Assembly: GCF_003053845.1 (NCBI RefSeq)
Contig: NZ_QAYG01000012.1
Coordinates: forward strand, 62,001-126,000
From: Breoghania corrubedonensis
Lineage (GTDB): Bacteria > Pseudomonadota > Alphaproteobacteria > Rhizobiales > Stappiaceae
Direction: 5' to 3'
Length of the DNA: 64,000 nucleotides
Shown: one piece after another, positions 8,083-16,721 of the stretch
Position numbering within the stretch: position 1 is the first letter of the stretch
Layout of the letters: each line of letters starts with the position of its first letter
Program-made: the position numbers and the translations under genes
Notes under the pieces: generated by a model
What the model saw: the letters and a program-made list of their open reading frames with translations, nothing else
The model's database searches: none
What the model was told of the DNA's origin: nothing

Positions 8083-10161
8083 CTATTTGATATCAATACG
8101 ATCGATGACCGCCCGCAATCGCTTCTGAAACATCGGCCAGGCACCGGTGAGATCCGTGCTGTCCATAAGTTCCTGGAGAGCTTCGACGCTCGAAAATTTC
8201 TTCCGCTGTCCGATGTAATGGAAGATCCTGACGTCCTCATAGCTGTCCATGCCCTGCGGATGCGGGTGGAGCCTGCGGATTTCGTCACCGGGCAGATTCA
8301 TCGGAAAATTGTAGTTCAAGTGAATTGTTTCGCAGGGAATTGCGTGGCGCTCGATGGCGATGCAGTTGGCGATCTGTGAACCATATGGAGTGCTGAGCAC
8401 GGTTCCGACGCGTTCCAGATCGTCAACAAATGTCTCTCCGACCCTTTCGAAGAGGGACCGCGGCGCAACAACAACGCCATAGTTGAAATAGGGGGGGCAA
8501 TATCGGTGGTCCGGATCGTTGGAAAGGATGGGCGAAGGCTTGTCGCCAAAGATCGCATCCCAGTCCAGGCCCCAGCCCGTATGTTCAAAAGTCAGTGCGG
8601 GCATCGCAAGGCCCGCGGCTTCGTAGATCCGGCGCCACCAATCCTGACTGGTCGTACCGCGGAAGCGCTGAAACCCGAACGGGGAGACGTGTGCGATGAA
8701 ACCGAGCATCGTTTGTGTCTGGTGGGCTTGGCGTAGAATGTCGTCGAAATCCCCCGCGACCAGCAGGTCGGCATCCACGAAGGCAACCACGTCGGCGTCT
8801 GATTCAATATGGTGCCGGTCAAATCCGGTCGCGTCGTAGGTCCATTTTCTGAACGTGTTGCGATCGACCCAGTGGAAATCGATGGGTCGCTCTCGTGTCC
8901 ATTCATACTTCGCTTTGAGGTCGAAGGGCTCTTCATCCGCCCCGACCGAACAGACGAAGCGCCCTCTCTTTGCGAGTGGGCCGCCGAACACCTGGATCGA
9001 CTCCATAAAGATCCTCACCATCCGCATGTCGGTGTCCGTCGGGCTTATGGGCAGGCGGAACTCGACGCTTGGAAACTTGTCTCGGACCACGGGAAGTCTC
9101 GAAACGAGGGCTTTGAACATCTGCATCGGTCCATTGTTCGGGAGGCGGGCATTTTGTGAGGGAGCGGAAGCGACCGGTCCGCTAGTACCGGCACTGGATG
9201 GCGAGTTGGAAGACCCGGTCAAACGGAGGTCTCTTACCCGCTGTCGGATCGCGTCCCTTTCCTCATCGCTGAAGCGCCTGCCTCCGAGATCCGCCGTTCC
9301 TTCGCCAATGTAGCGTTTCGTGAAGGCGAGGTTGCTGCTTGCAAACCGCGCGCGGAAGGAGCGTGCCTGGTCGCTGTCGAACAAGAGAGCGGGGATGTCG
9401 GAGCCCTGGAACGCGCGCGCGATTTCCCGACGCAATTGCGGCATGCTTTCGCTGTTGGTGCCATTGACGAGCCTAATGGCGGTCAGGGCCTTGAACCCCA
9501 ATGCGGCATTGGTCTTTCCTTCGGCCGTACTCTCGCTCACCGTAGGCAGGCCGTTCGGATCAATATCGGGAATGCACGCAAGGAATTGCGTTACTATATC
9601 ATTTCGCGATGCGTCGAAGATGCGACAGATTATTTTGTCATGTCCAAAGCACTCGACCCAATCAGCAATGTCGGCCTGGTAATCGATTCCTGCAAGTTGG
9701 GTATTGATGTATTCATCAAACGAACATGTCTCGTTTTTAACCTTCAGTATTTGATTGTATTCCGACTCCGCCACCTCGTCCTGCGAGCGGGCGAAGAATA
9801 TTATTTTAATCTCCATCTCAGGCGACGTGCCATGGAAATAGTCTCGGATCCGATAAGGGGAGCCGAGAATGAAATTCTCCGAACTCATGAGGAACACCGG
9901 CGAGGCGGACGCGACAATTTCGCTGCGGATCGCTTGGCGAACGTCTTCCGGGTTCTCTGGGGAGATCATGTGGCGGGGAGGTTCGGCGATGAAGCTTTTG
10001 GCGAAATCCTGATGTCCAAGGCCGTTGTTGACGTCGCCCGCCCTAATATAGTGAACGCCCTGCTGCAGGAGCGTGTCGCGTTTCTGGGCTAGGTACCTTT
10101 GAATCGAAGTGGTTCCCGTTTTCCCTCGGCCAATGTGAAGGTAGATCGTCCGAATGGTCAT
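8083..10161 (-). CDS. Sulfotransferase-glycosyltransferase fusion protein
   Basis: 692 residues, two parts. Residues 1 to about 300 resemble a PAPS-dependent sulfotransferase: HIGRGKTGTTSIQ near the N-terminus is the 5'-phosphosulfate P-loop, and FLMSSEN and FFARSQDEVAES are compatible with the 3'-phosphate-binding region. A Ser/Pro/Asn linker covers about 313-345. Residues about 350-692 resemble a GT-A glycosyltransferase, with ADVVAFVDADLLV supplying a D-x-D and an acidic/aromatic tail. The protein would add sulfate and sugar to a surface glycan; acceptors are unknown. It lies downstream of three coupled glycan genes, separated by a 131-nt AT-rich gap, and may have its own promoter. Confidence 0.75.
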   Translation of the reverse strand: MTIRTIYLHIGRGKTGTTSIQRYLAQKRDTLLQQGVHYIRAGDVNNGLGHQDFAKSFIAEPPRHMISPENPEDVRQAIRSEIVASASPVFLMSSENFILGSPYRIRDYFHGTSPEMEIKIIFFARSQDEVAESEYNQILKVKNETCSFDEYINTQLAGIDYQADIADWVECFGHDKIICRIFDASRNDIVTQFLACIPDIDPNGLPTVSESTAEGKTNAALGFKALTAIRLVNGTNSESMPQLRREIARAFQGSDIPALLFDSDQARSFRARFASSNLAFTKRYIGEGTADLGGRRFSDEERDAIRQRVRDLRLTGSSNSPSSAGTSGPVASAPSQNARLPNNGPMQMFKALVSRLPVVRDKFPSVEFRLPISPTDTDMRMVRIFMESIQVFGGPLAKRGRFVCSVGADEEPFDLKAKYEWTRERPIDFHWVDRNTFRKWTYDATGFDRHHIESDADVVAFVDADLLVAGDFDDILRQAHQTQTMLGFIAHVSPFGFQRFRGTTSQDWWRRIYEAAGLAMPALTFEHTGWGLDWDAIFGDKPSPILSNDPDHRYCPPYFNYGVVVAPRSLFERVGETFVDDLERVGTVLSTPYGSQIANCIAIERHAIPCETIHLNYNFPMNLPGDEIRRLHPHPQGMDSYEDVRIFHYIGQRKKFSSVEALQELMDSTDLTGAWPMFQKRLRAVIDRIDIK

Positions 10162-10292
10162 TTAAATCTCATCTCAAGGGAGCCGATTCCGGAAAGGGGT
10201 GCTTATCAGTATAAGTTATAGTGAGAATCTTAAATAGAAAACATATAGACTTTGAAGTACTAATCCAAAGAGAATTGATCGAGATCATGGCT
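10162..10292 (-). promoter_or_regulatory. AT-rich gap, probable promoter of the fusion gene
   Basis: This 131-base stretch is much richer in A/T than the flanking genes, especially about 10200-10270. It separates the fusion gene from the preceding coupled operon. I cannot place exact promoter boxes; the promoter role is inferred. Confidence 0.35.
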
Positions 10293-11222
10293 TTACGCCG
10301 GAGATGTGGTGGGTTCGCGATAGAGCGGGAAATATGCGCTTTTCGGATCGCATGTTCCCATGGTGAGTATTTCGTAGGTTCGTGGCTGGAGAACCGCGCC
10401 ACAAAGAAACGCTGTTCGCGTTTCCCTCGTCCAGTTCTGTTTGAAGCGATAGAGGCCGCCGGACGTGTCATCCCGGGCACCGGCCACGCCGCCAAGATTG
10501 ACTTTCTGGCATCCCAAGCGCTCGAACTCGCCGAGTGTCGCGTCAATGAGGCCGTAACTTGTATGGGCGGCCCGCGCCTCTTGCGATAGAAAGAACAGAT
10601 GGGCATTGGCCGTTTCGCCATGTCGATAGCTCAGGATCGCGCCCAGGATGCGAGCCCCCTCCTTCGCCAGCACCAGAAGCGCGCCGTCGACATCAAGCTG
10701 ACGGGCAATCGCATCACGGGAAAGGCGGGCGAGCCCGGTGACGGCGTGGTGGCGGATCGTCGTCTGATACATCGCCCACAATGCGTCCGCATTGTCCGCG
10801 GTGGCGGGGATCCTTTCGAAGGTCTGTCGCTCTCGGGCCTTGCGAACATAACGCCTCGCGGTCGCTGAAGTCCTTTGGCGCCAACCGGCTCCGACATCAA
10901 CGACGAGGTGCGTTTTCATCGGGCGCAGGACGGGCCATCCTTCCAGGGCCGGCAGGCAAGTTGGGGCGGCAAAGGGATCAACGACGAAGACCACCGAAAC
11001 GGCGCCGCTTTTTTCAAGGAAAGGGCGATCGAGTTGAAGTTTCGTCCAATCCGGGCACATGGTGTAGGGATAGAGGCCGACAAGGTCGAACAGATCATCC
11101 GCGATCGGTCGTTTCAGCAACGCGATCCTGCTTTCCGGCAGGACGACAATCTCTCCGAATTCTTCAAAACTCTTCGCATAGTCAGGTGAGAGATAGCCGG
11201 TCATGGCCGCAGCTTCATTCAT
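10293..11222 (-). CDS. FemAB/GNAT-like acyl- or aminoacyltransferase
   Basis: 309 residues. The C-terminal half (about 115-300) has the GNAT-fold layout of FemAB/BioF2-type proteins: ATARRYVRKA, then GALLVLAKEGARILGAILSYRHG, then NAHLFFLSQEAR, then LGCQKVNLGGVAG, FKQNWTRE. Such proteins acylate amino sugars or peptides during cell-surface polymer synthesis. The start overlaps the upstream methyltransferase stop by 4 nt (ATGA), showing translational coupling. Together with the aminotransferase it could N-acylate an amino sugar; this is inferred from context. Confidence 0.65.
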   Translation of the reverse strand: MNEAAAMTGYLSPDYAKSFEEFGEIVVLPESRIALLKRPIADDLFDLVGLYPYTMCPDWTKLQLDRPFLEKSGAVSVVFVVDPFAAPTCLPALEGWPVLRPMKTHLVVDVGAGWRQRTSATARRYVRKARERQTFERIPATADNADALWAMYQTTIRHHAVTGLARLSRDAIARQLDVDGALLVLAKEGARILGAILSYRHGETANAHLFFLSQEARAAHTSYGLIDATLGEFERLGCQKVNLGGVAGARDDTSGGLYRFKQNWTRETRTAFLCGAVLQPRTYEILTMGTCDPKSAYFPLYREPTTSPA

Positions 11223-11920
11223 GGCAGGCGCAGGACGATGTCAAAACGGTGGTTGGCTGCACGAAGCACCGGCGCGATTTCGTGAAACGAACATGCGATC
11301 CCGCGCGCGCGACAGACGCGGGCGATGTCTCTGCGTCTCCACCACGTGCCGATATGGTCTCGCCCGAATAACAGTCGCAGGAGGTAGGTCGCTTTCTGCC
11401 GCGGTGTCTTGAAAAATGTGCCGCGCCGGCTGCGCTCCGGCACGAACCCGAGGACGACGCAAGCACCACTTCTGGTACAGCCTGAAATGGAATCGATGAG
11501 ATCGTTCAGTTGAGACTTCCGGAAGTGCTGAAGGGCAGCGTAGACAAGAACCTTGTCAAAGTGGTCGCCGGGCGGCCTTTCGGCGAGGCCATAGGTGAGA
11601 GCGTCGCCGACATCGTAGGAGATGTTAGCGGCAGCGGCGTGGCAACGAGCGGTCGCAATGAGGGCCGGTGTCAGATCTATAGCGGTGATCGAGCCTGCCC
11701 TGGGGGCCAGGCATCTGGTGATCGCTCCGTTGCCGCAGCAAAGATCCAGCAGGCGATCATCCGGCCGCAGGTCGAGAAGCTCGGCGATCCGCCCGGTTAT
11801 ATAGGCGAGCTGCTTCGCATCTATGGGGTGCCCCCCTTCGGTGTGCCCAACCTGGGACAGCAGGTCGTCCGGCGCTGTGTGAGCGACGCGTGCTTCGTAG
11901 AAGTCGGCGAGCTTGTTCAT
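11219..11920 (-). CDS. Class I SAM-dependent methyltransferase
   Basis: 233 residues. Motif I is LLDLCCGNGAIT (about residues 58-69), followed by ITAIDLTPALI (motif II) and VLVYAALQHF (post-motif). These support a Rossmann-fold SAM methyltransferase. It overlaps the aminotransferase stop and the GNAT-like start by 4 nt each, so all three are made from one transcript. The substrate is probably a nucleotide sugar or glycan; this is context-based. Confidence 0.8.
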   Translation of the reverse strand: MNKLADFYEARVAHTAPDDLLSQVGHTEGGHPIDAKQLAYITGRIAELLDLRPDDRLLDLCCGNGAITRCLAPRAGSITAIDLTPALIATARCHAAAANISYDVGDALTYGLAERPPGDHFDKVLVYAALQHFRKSQLNDLIDSISGCTRSGACVVLGFVPERSRRGTFFKTPRQKATYLLRLLFGRDHIGTWWRRRDIARVCRARGIACSFHEIAPVLRAANHRFDIVLRLP

Positions 11921-13158
11921 CCCAGGGCGGTCCGTCGCGGGTGGGGGGCTTTACCCAGTTCCGCCTGCACGGCACCTGCGTTATCTGCCAGGAAGCGGAT
12001 GAGGTCGGCGATCGGTCCGATGCAATCTACCGGCATGGCGGCGCCGGCCGGAAAGACGATGATACGCCGGCTCGCCGCTTCGGTGTTTGGAAGTGCCCGG
12101 CCTGCGTCCGGATCAAGCGAGACATGTGGTTCACAGCGGTGGGAGCCGGGATGGAAATAGCGGCGTGCCAGGATGTTTTCCGCATTGAGAATGGCGAGGA
12201 CGTCGTCTCGTGCCAGACCGAAAGCCTCCGCATCCAGTTCGGCGACTGCATAATGGAAGTTGCTCGCTTCCGCCGATGCGGGGGTGCGAAAGGTAAGTCC
12301 CCCGATGCCTCGAAGTTCCTCCGCATATGTCTCATGGCAAAGCCTGTTGCGAGCGACCGTGTCTGCAAAGGCGTCGAGGTTTGTCAAACCCATGGCGGCA
12401 TGGATCTCGGACATCTTGGCATTCGTTCCGAGCAGGGCAACCGTGCCGTGGTCATCGAAGCCGAAATTGCGGATCTTGCGCAACGTATCGGCAAGCTTGT
12501 CGTCGTTGGTCGTGACAGCGCCGCCTTCGCATGTGTGGAAAGCCTTGGTGGCGTGAAAGGAGAAGATCTCGGCATCGCCGAAGCCGCCGAGCGGCTTGCC
12601 TCCACCGGTGCAGCCGAAGGCATGGGCCGCGTCGAAGAGAAGCGCGATCCCATGTGCCCGACAGATGGCGCTGAGACGCTGGATATCGCAGGCCTGTCCC
12701 CAGATATGGGTGGCTATGACCGCACTCGTGCGCTCCGTGATGAGACGTTCGCAATGATCTGTGTCGATCGTCATGGATGCCGGGTCGATGTCGCAAAAGA
12801 CCGGGCGGATATTTGCCCATCGCAGCGTGTGAGCCGTGGAAATGAAGGTGAAAGAAGGAGTGATGACCTCGCCGGTGAGCCCCATCGCCTTCAAAAGCGC
12901 TGCCATCGCGATCGTGCCGTTGCACATCAGCACGCAGTTGCGCACCTGCAGGTGCCTGCTGAGCCGCATTTCCAGCTCTTGCAAATGCGCACCGTCATTG
13001 GAAAACCAGCGACTTTGCCACATTTCCGCGACATGGGCCTGGAAAGTGTCGAGATCGCCGACGTTGGGCCGGTTCACATGCAGCGGCCTTGCGGCCAGAG
13101 GCTTCCCGCCAAACAGCGCCAAATCACCGATATGTCGCTTGCTGTCGTATCGGGGCAT
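11917..13158 (-). CDS. DegT/DnrJ/EryC1/StrS-family sugar aminotransferase
   Basis: 413 residues from the chosen ATG at 13158; an upstream in-frame start at 13245 would add a 29-residue hydrophobic extension absent from the family, which typically opens with LALFGGKP as seen here. Family features: NGTIAMAALLKAMG, VITPSFTFISTAH, HIWGQACDI, LLFDAAHAFG and the PLP lysine in SFHATKAFHT (about Lys205). The enzyme transfers an amino group, usually from glutamate, to a nucleotide-activated keto-sugar. It is first gene of the coupled glycan set, making the amino sugar that downstream enzymes could modify. Confidence 0.85.
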   Translation of the reverse strand: MPRYDSKRHIGDLALFGGKPLAARPLHVNRPNVGDLDTFQAHVAEMWQSRWFSNDGAHLQELEMRLSRHLQVRNCVLMCNGTIAMAALLKAMGLTGEVITPSFTFISTAHTLRWANIRPVFCDIDPASMTIDTDHCERLITERTSAVIATHIWGQACDIQRLSAICRAHGIALLFDAAHAFGCTGGGKPLGGFGDAEIFSFHATKAFHTCEGGAVTTNDDKLADTLRKIRNFGFDDHGTVALLGTNAKMSEIHAAMGLTNLDAFADTVARNRLCHETYAEELRGIGGLTFRTPASAEASNFHYAVAELDAEAFGLARDDVLAILNAENILARRYFHPGSHRCEPHVSLDPDAGRALPNTEAASRRIIVFPAGAAMPVDCIGPIADLIRFLADNAGAVQAELGKAPHPRRTALG

Positions 13159-13311
13159 CTCGAATTGTCCATAGGGAAGGAGGAGTCCGGCCAACACTGT
13201 CAGACAGAAAAAACTTATGCAACGTAATATGATTTCGCAAACCACTGATCAATCAAGGATTGTGCGGCCAAAGCAAACGGGACTATATTCCGTGCCCCAT
13301 CGCAGGGATGT

Positions 13312-14505
13312 ATGCCCATGAAGCCCACGAATTCCGTTTTCACCGGTCTCCCCACGACCGTGTTCGAAACCATGTCACGCCTTGCCGTGCAGCATGGCGC
13401 TATCAATCTTGGCCAGGGCTTTCCCGATGTCGACGGTCCGGAGGATGTGCGCGCGCAGGCCTCCGCAGCGCTGATGGCTGGCCCGAACCAGTATCCGCCA
13501 ATGCTCGGCCTGGCGGAACTGCGCCAGGCGGTGGCGGAGACGAACCGGCGCTTCTACGGGCTCGACATCGACTGGCAGCGCGAAGTGCTGGTGACCTCCG
13601 GCGCGACCGAGGCGATCGCCGACTGCCTGCTGGCGCTGATCGAGCCCGGCGACGAGGTCATCCTCATCGAACCGCTCTACGATTGCTATCTGCCGATGGT
13701 GGAGCGGGCGGGCGGCACGCCGGTGCGCGTGCGGGTGACACCGCCGGAATGGGCGCTCGATCTCGATGCGTTCGCTGCCGCGATCACCCCGCGCACCAAG
13801 GCCATCCTCATCAACAATCCGATGAATCCGGCCGCCAAGGTGTTTTGCGACGAGGAACTCGCCGGCATCGCCCGGCTCTGCGTCGAACACGATCTCTATG
13901 CCATCTGCGACGAGGTCTACGAACACCTCGTCTTCGACGGCGCTCGCCATCGTCCGCTGATGACGTTTCCCGGCATGCGCGAGCGCACCGCGCGCATCGG
14001 TTCAGCCGGCAAGACCTTCTCGCTCACCGGCTGGAAGGTCGGCTATATCACCGCGGCGCCGGGGCTTCTCGACCCGATCGCCAAGGCGCACCAGTTCGTC
14101 ACCTTCACCACCGCGCCGAACCTGCAGAAGGCGGTGGCCTACGGCCTTGCCAAGGGCGACGTCTATTTCGATACGCTGGCGTCAGATCTGGCGGCCAAGC
14201 GCGACCGGCTGTCCGACGGCCTGGCGCGTCTCGGCTTCGCTGTTCTGCCCTGTGCGGGCACCTATTTCATCACCTGCGACGCGGCAGGACTGATGCCGGG
14301 GCTCGGCGATGTCGAGATCTGCAGCCGGCTGACGGTGGAAGCCGGCGTCACGGCGGTTCCCGTCTCCGCCTTCTACGGCTCCGATGCGCCGCATAGCTTC
14401 ATCCGTTTCTGCTTTTGCAAGAAGGACGAGGTGCTTGACGAGGCGATCGCGCGGCTGGAGCGCTGGATCCATGGCGCGATGAACGAGACGACGGCCGTCC
14501 TGTAG
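13312..14505 (+). CDS. Class I/II PLP-dependent aminotransferase
   Basis: 397 residues (ATG at 13318 is an alternative start). Fold type I features: INLGQGFPDVDGP, VTSGATEAIADCL, NNPMNPAAKVF, ICDEVYEHLVF and the PLP lysine in SAGKTFSLTGWKVGY. This resembles the methionine/kynurenine aminotransferase and DapC-like group. The exact amino acid cannot be assigned. It is divergent from the glycan genes and stands upstream of asparaginase, with no close coupling. Confidence 0.85.
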   Translation: MPMKPTNSVFTGLPTTVFETMSRLAVQHGAINLGQGFPDVDGPEDVRAQASAALMAGPNQYPPMLGLAELRQAVAETNRRFYGLDIDWQREVLVTSGATEAIADCLLALIEPGDEVILIEPLYDCYLPMVERAGGTPVRVRVTPPEWALDLDAFAAAITPRTKAILINNPMNPAAKVFCDEELAGIARLCVEHDLYAICDEVYEHLVFDGARHRPLMTFPGMRERTARIGSAGKTFSLTGWKVGYITAAPGLLDPIAKAHQFVTFTTAPNLQKAVAYGLAKGDVYFDTLASDLAAKRDRLSDGLARLGFAVLPCAGTYFITCDAAGLMPGLGDVEICSRLTVEAGVTAVPVSAFYGSDAPHSFIRFCFCKKDEVLDEAIARLERWIHGAMNETTAVL

Positions 14506-14593
14506 ATCCAGTCCCGTCTCAAAGATCCAATCTTGGGAGGAACGCGCGGTTCCTTTCCTTAATCACTGCACCATCGTGTCGAAGAACCTGCTC

Positions 14594-15613
14594 ATGTCCA
14601 ATCCCGTCCTTGTTGAAGTCACCCGTGGCGATCTCGTGGAATCGCGACATCGCGGGGCGCTTGCCATCCTCGATGCAGACGGGGCGAGTGTCGTGACCCT
14701 TGGCGATGTGGCCCGGCCCGTCTATCCGCGTTCGGCGGTGAAGGCGCTTCAGGCGTTGCCGCTGGTGGAATCGGGCGCTGCCGAGGCGCTGGACTACGCG
14801 CCTGCGGAACTGGCGCTCGCCTGTTCCTCTCACAATGGCGAGCCGGTTCACGTCAATGCCGCCCGCGTCATGCTGATGAAGGCGGGGCTCGATGAGGATG
14901 CGCTGGAATGCGGGCCGCAATGGCCGCGGCTGGAGGCCGACAGGCGCGCGCTTCACCTCGCCGGCGAGGAGCCTTCGCCGCTTCACAACAACTGTTCGGG
15001 CAAGCATGCGGGCTTTCTTGGCCTTGCACGCGTGATGGGCGCGCAAACGCGTGGCTACGTGAAGGCCGACCACCCTGTTCAGCAAGAGATTCGCGCGGTT
15101 CTGGAGGCGATGACGGGGGCCGCGCACGGGCAGGACGTTTGCGGCATCGATGGTTGTTCGATCCCGACATTCGCCGTCCCGCTGACCGGGCTCGCCAGGG
15201 CCTTCGCCGTCTTCGCGACGGGGGAGGGGCTGGAGGCGGGCCGCGCCGGGGCCTGTCAGACGCTCTATGAGGCCTGCACCGCCAACCCGCACATGGTTGC
15301 CGGAACGGGACGTTTCTGCACCGACGTGATGACGGCCTTCGGTGACAGGGTCTTCGTCAAGACCGGTGCGGAGGGTGTCTTCTGCGGCGCCATTCCCGAA
15401 CTCGGCCTCGGCATTGCGCTGAAATGCGACGATGGCGGCACGCGGGCCGCCGAAGCGATGATGGCGGGTGTGATTTCGGCGCTGCTTGAGGCGGACGAGG
15501 ATCAGGCTGCGGTTCTGAAGGGCTTCAACGGCGCACCGGTCGCCACGCGCCTTGGCGTCGTCGCGGGCCATGTCCGCACGGTCGATGGATTTGCGCAGAT
15601 GGTGCGGACGTAG
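14594..15613 (+). CDS. L-asparaginase, Rhizobium etli AnsA/ReAV type
   Basis: 339 residues from ATG 14594 (GTG at 14576 is possible). It hydrolyses asparagine to aspartate and ammonia in the cytoplasm. The class 3 asparaginase motifs are present: YPRSAVK (Ser47/Lys50, matching the Ser-Lys pair of R. etli ReAV), ACSSHNGE, NNCSGKHAG and GIDGCSIP (the two cysteines of the zinc site) and FVKTGAEGVF (second lysine). This family is unrelated to E. coli AnsA/AnsB and is common in rhizobia. Sequence match to the active-site set is strong. Confidence 0.88.
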   Translation: MSNPVLVEVTRGDLVESRHRGALAILDADGASVVTLGDVARPVYPRSAVKALQALPLVESGAAEALDYAPAELALACSSHNGEPVHVNAARVMLMKAGLDEDALECGPQWPRLEADRRALHLAGEEPSPLHNNCSGKHAGFLGLARVMGAQTRGYVKADHPVQQEIRAVLEAMTGAAHGQDVCGIDGCSIPTFAVPLTGLARAFAVFATGEGLEAGRAGACQTLYEACTANPHMVAGTGRFCTDVMTAFGDRVFVKTGAEGVFCGAIPELGLGIALKCDDGGTRAAEAMMAGVISALLEADEDQAAVLKGFNGAPVATRLGVVAGHVRTVDGFAQMVRT

Positions 15614-15621
15614 GAGGGATC

Positions 15622-15675
15622 GGGCGGACCATCCGTCGAGACAGAGCTCACGCGCCTGCTCAGGATGGTCCGCCC
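15622..15675. terminator. Inverted repeat between convergent asparaginase and pirin genes
   Basis: Perfect 13-bp arms GGGCGGACCATCC (15622-15634) and GGATGGTCCGCCC (15663-15675) with a 28-nt loop sit between the two converging stop codons. It probably acts as a bidirectional transcription end; no T-run is present. Confidence 0.5.
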
Positions 15676-15694
15676 ACTCTGTTTCTTCATGCCA

Positions 15695-16615
15695 TTATCG
15701 GATGATCGCGTTGTCCCTGATGAAGGTGCCGTTCTGCAGATCGCGCACGGCCTCCACCAGTTCCTCGCGGGTGTTCATGACGATCGGCCCGTGCCAGGCG
15801 ACCGGCTCCTTGATCGGAGCGCCGGAAACCAGCAGGAAGCGGATGCCCATTTCACCGGCCTGAACGACGACTTCATCACCTGAATCGAAGACGACCAGCG
15901 TGCGGTTGCCGCTCTCGTCGCGCACGTGGACCTCTTCGCCGTTCACCTGTTTCTCGGTCAGCACGCCGAAGGGATCGGAGGCATCCCGGAAGCTGCCGGA
16001 GCCCTCGAAAATGTAGGCGAAAGCCTGACGGTAGGTGTCCACGGGGAAGACCTTGCGCTTTCCCGGCGGGACGAAGATGTCGAGATATTGCGGATCGGCC
16101 GCGATGCCGTCGACCGGTCCCTTCTTGCCCCAGAAGTCTCCGACAACCACGCGCACGGTGGTACCGTCGTCGTCGACGATCTCGGGGATCTCGCCGGCGG
16201 GGATGTCCTGATAGCGCGGATCGGTCATCTTCAGCCGCGAGGGCAGGTTCGCCCACAGCTGAAAGCCGTGCATGCGGCCCTGCGCATCGCCCTCGGGCAT
16301 CTCCTGGTGCATGATGCCGCTGCCGGCCGTCATCCACTGCACGTCGCCGGCACCAAGCGTGCCGCGATTGCCGAGGCTGTCGCCGTGATCGACGGAGCCG
16401 GCGAGCACGTAGGTGATGGTTTCGATGCCGCGATGGGGATGCCACGGGAAACCGGCCAGATAGTCCTCCGGCCGGTCGGAGCGGAAATCATCCATCATCA
16501 GGAACGGATCGGTCAGCGAGGGATCGCCGAAGCCGAAAACACGGTTGAGCTTCACGCCGGCACCTTCCAGCGTCTGCTGGGTACCGGAAATCTGCTTGAT
16601 CGGACGGATGGACAT
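15695..16615 (-). CDS. Pirin family protein
   Basis: 306 residues. Start at 16615 chosen for the GGAGG 6-8 nt upstream and because pirins begin with a short MSIRPIKQ-like lead; upstream in-frame codons are not conserved-looking. The N-terminal cupin has the metal set HPHRGIETITYVLAG, HGDSLG and GIMHQEMP (His/His/His/Glu); the C-terminal cupin spans about 175-280. Pirins bind iron or other metals; some act as quercetin 2,3-dioxygenases, others as redox-responsive cofactors. Which applies here is not visible. Confidence 0.9.
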   Translation of the reverse strand: MSIRPIKQISGTQQTLEGAGVKLNRVFGFGDPSLTDPFLMMDDFRSDRPEDYLAGFPWHPHRGIETITYVLAGSVDHGDSLGNRGTLGAGDVQWMTAGSGIMHQEMPEGDAQGRMHGFQLWANLPSRLKMTDPRYQDIPAGEIPEIVDDDGTTVRVVVGDFWGKKGPVDGIAADPQYLDIFVPPGKRKVFPVDTYRQAFAYIFEGSGSFRDASDPFGVLTEKQVNGEEVHVRDESGNRTLVVFDSGDEVVVQAGEMGIRFLLVSGAPIKEPVAWHGPIVMNTREELVEAVRDLQNGTFIRDNAIIR

Positions 16616-16721
16616 GGGCCACCTCCAAGCATGAGGAACGTTGTTGGCCCTTAAGATGGGGCATACGGCCGGAAGCACCAGCCTGCCACGGCTGAACGCA
16701 CCGTTCACGGTGGCTGAACCT

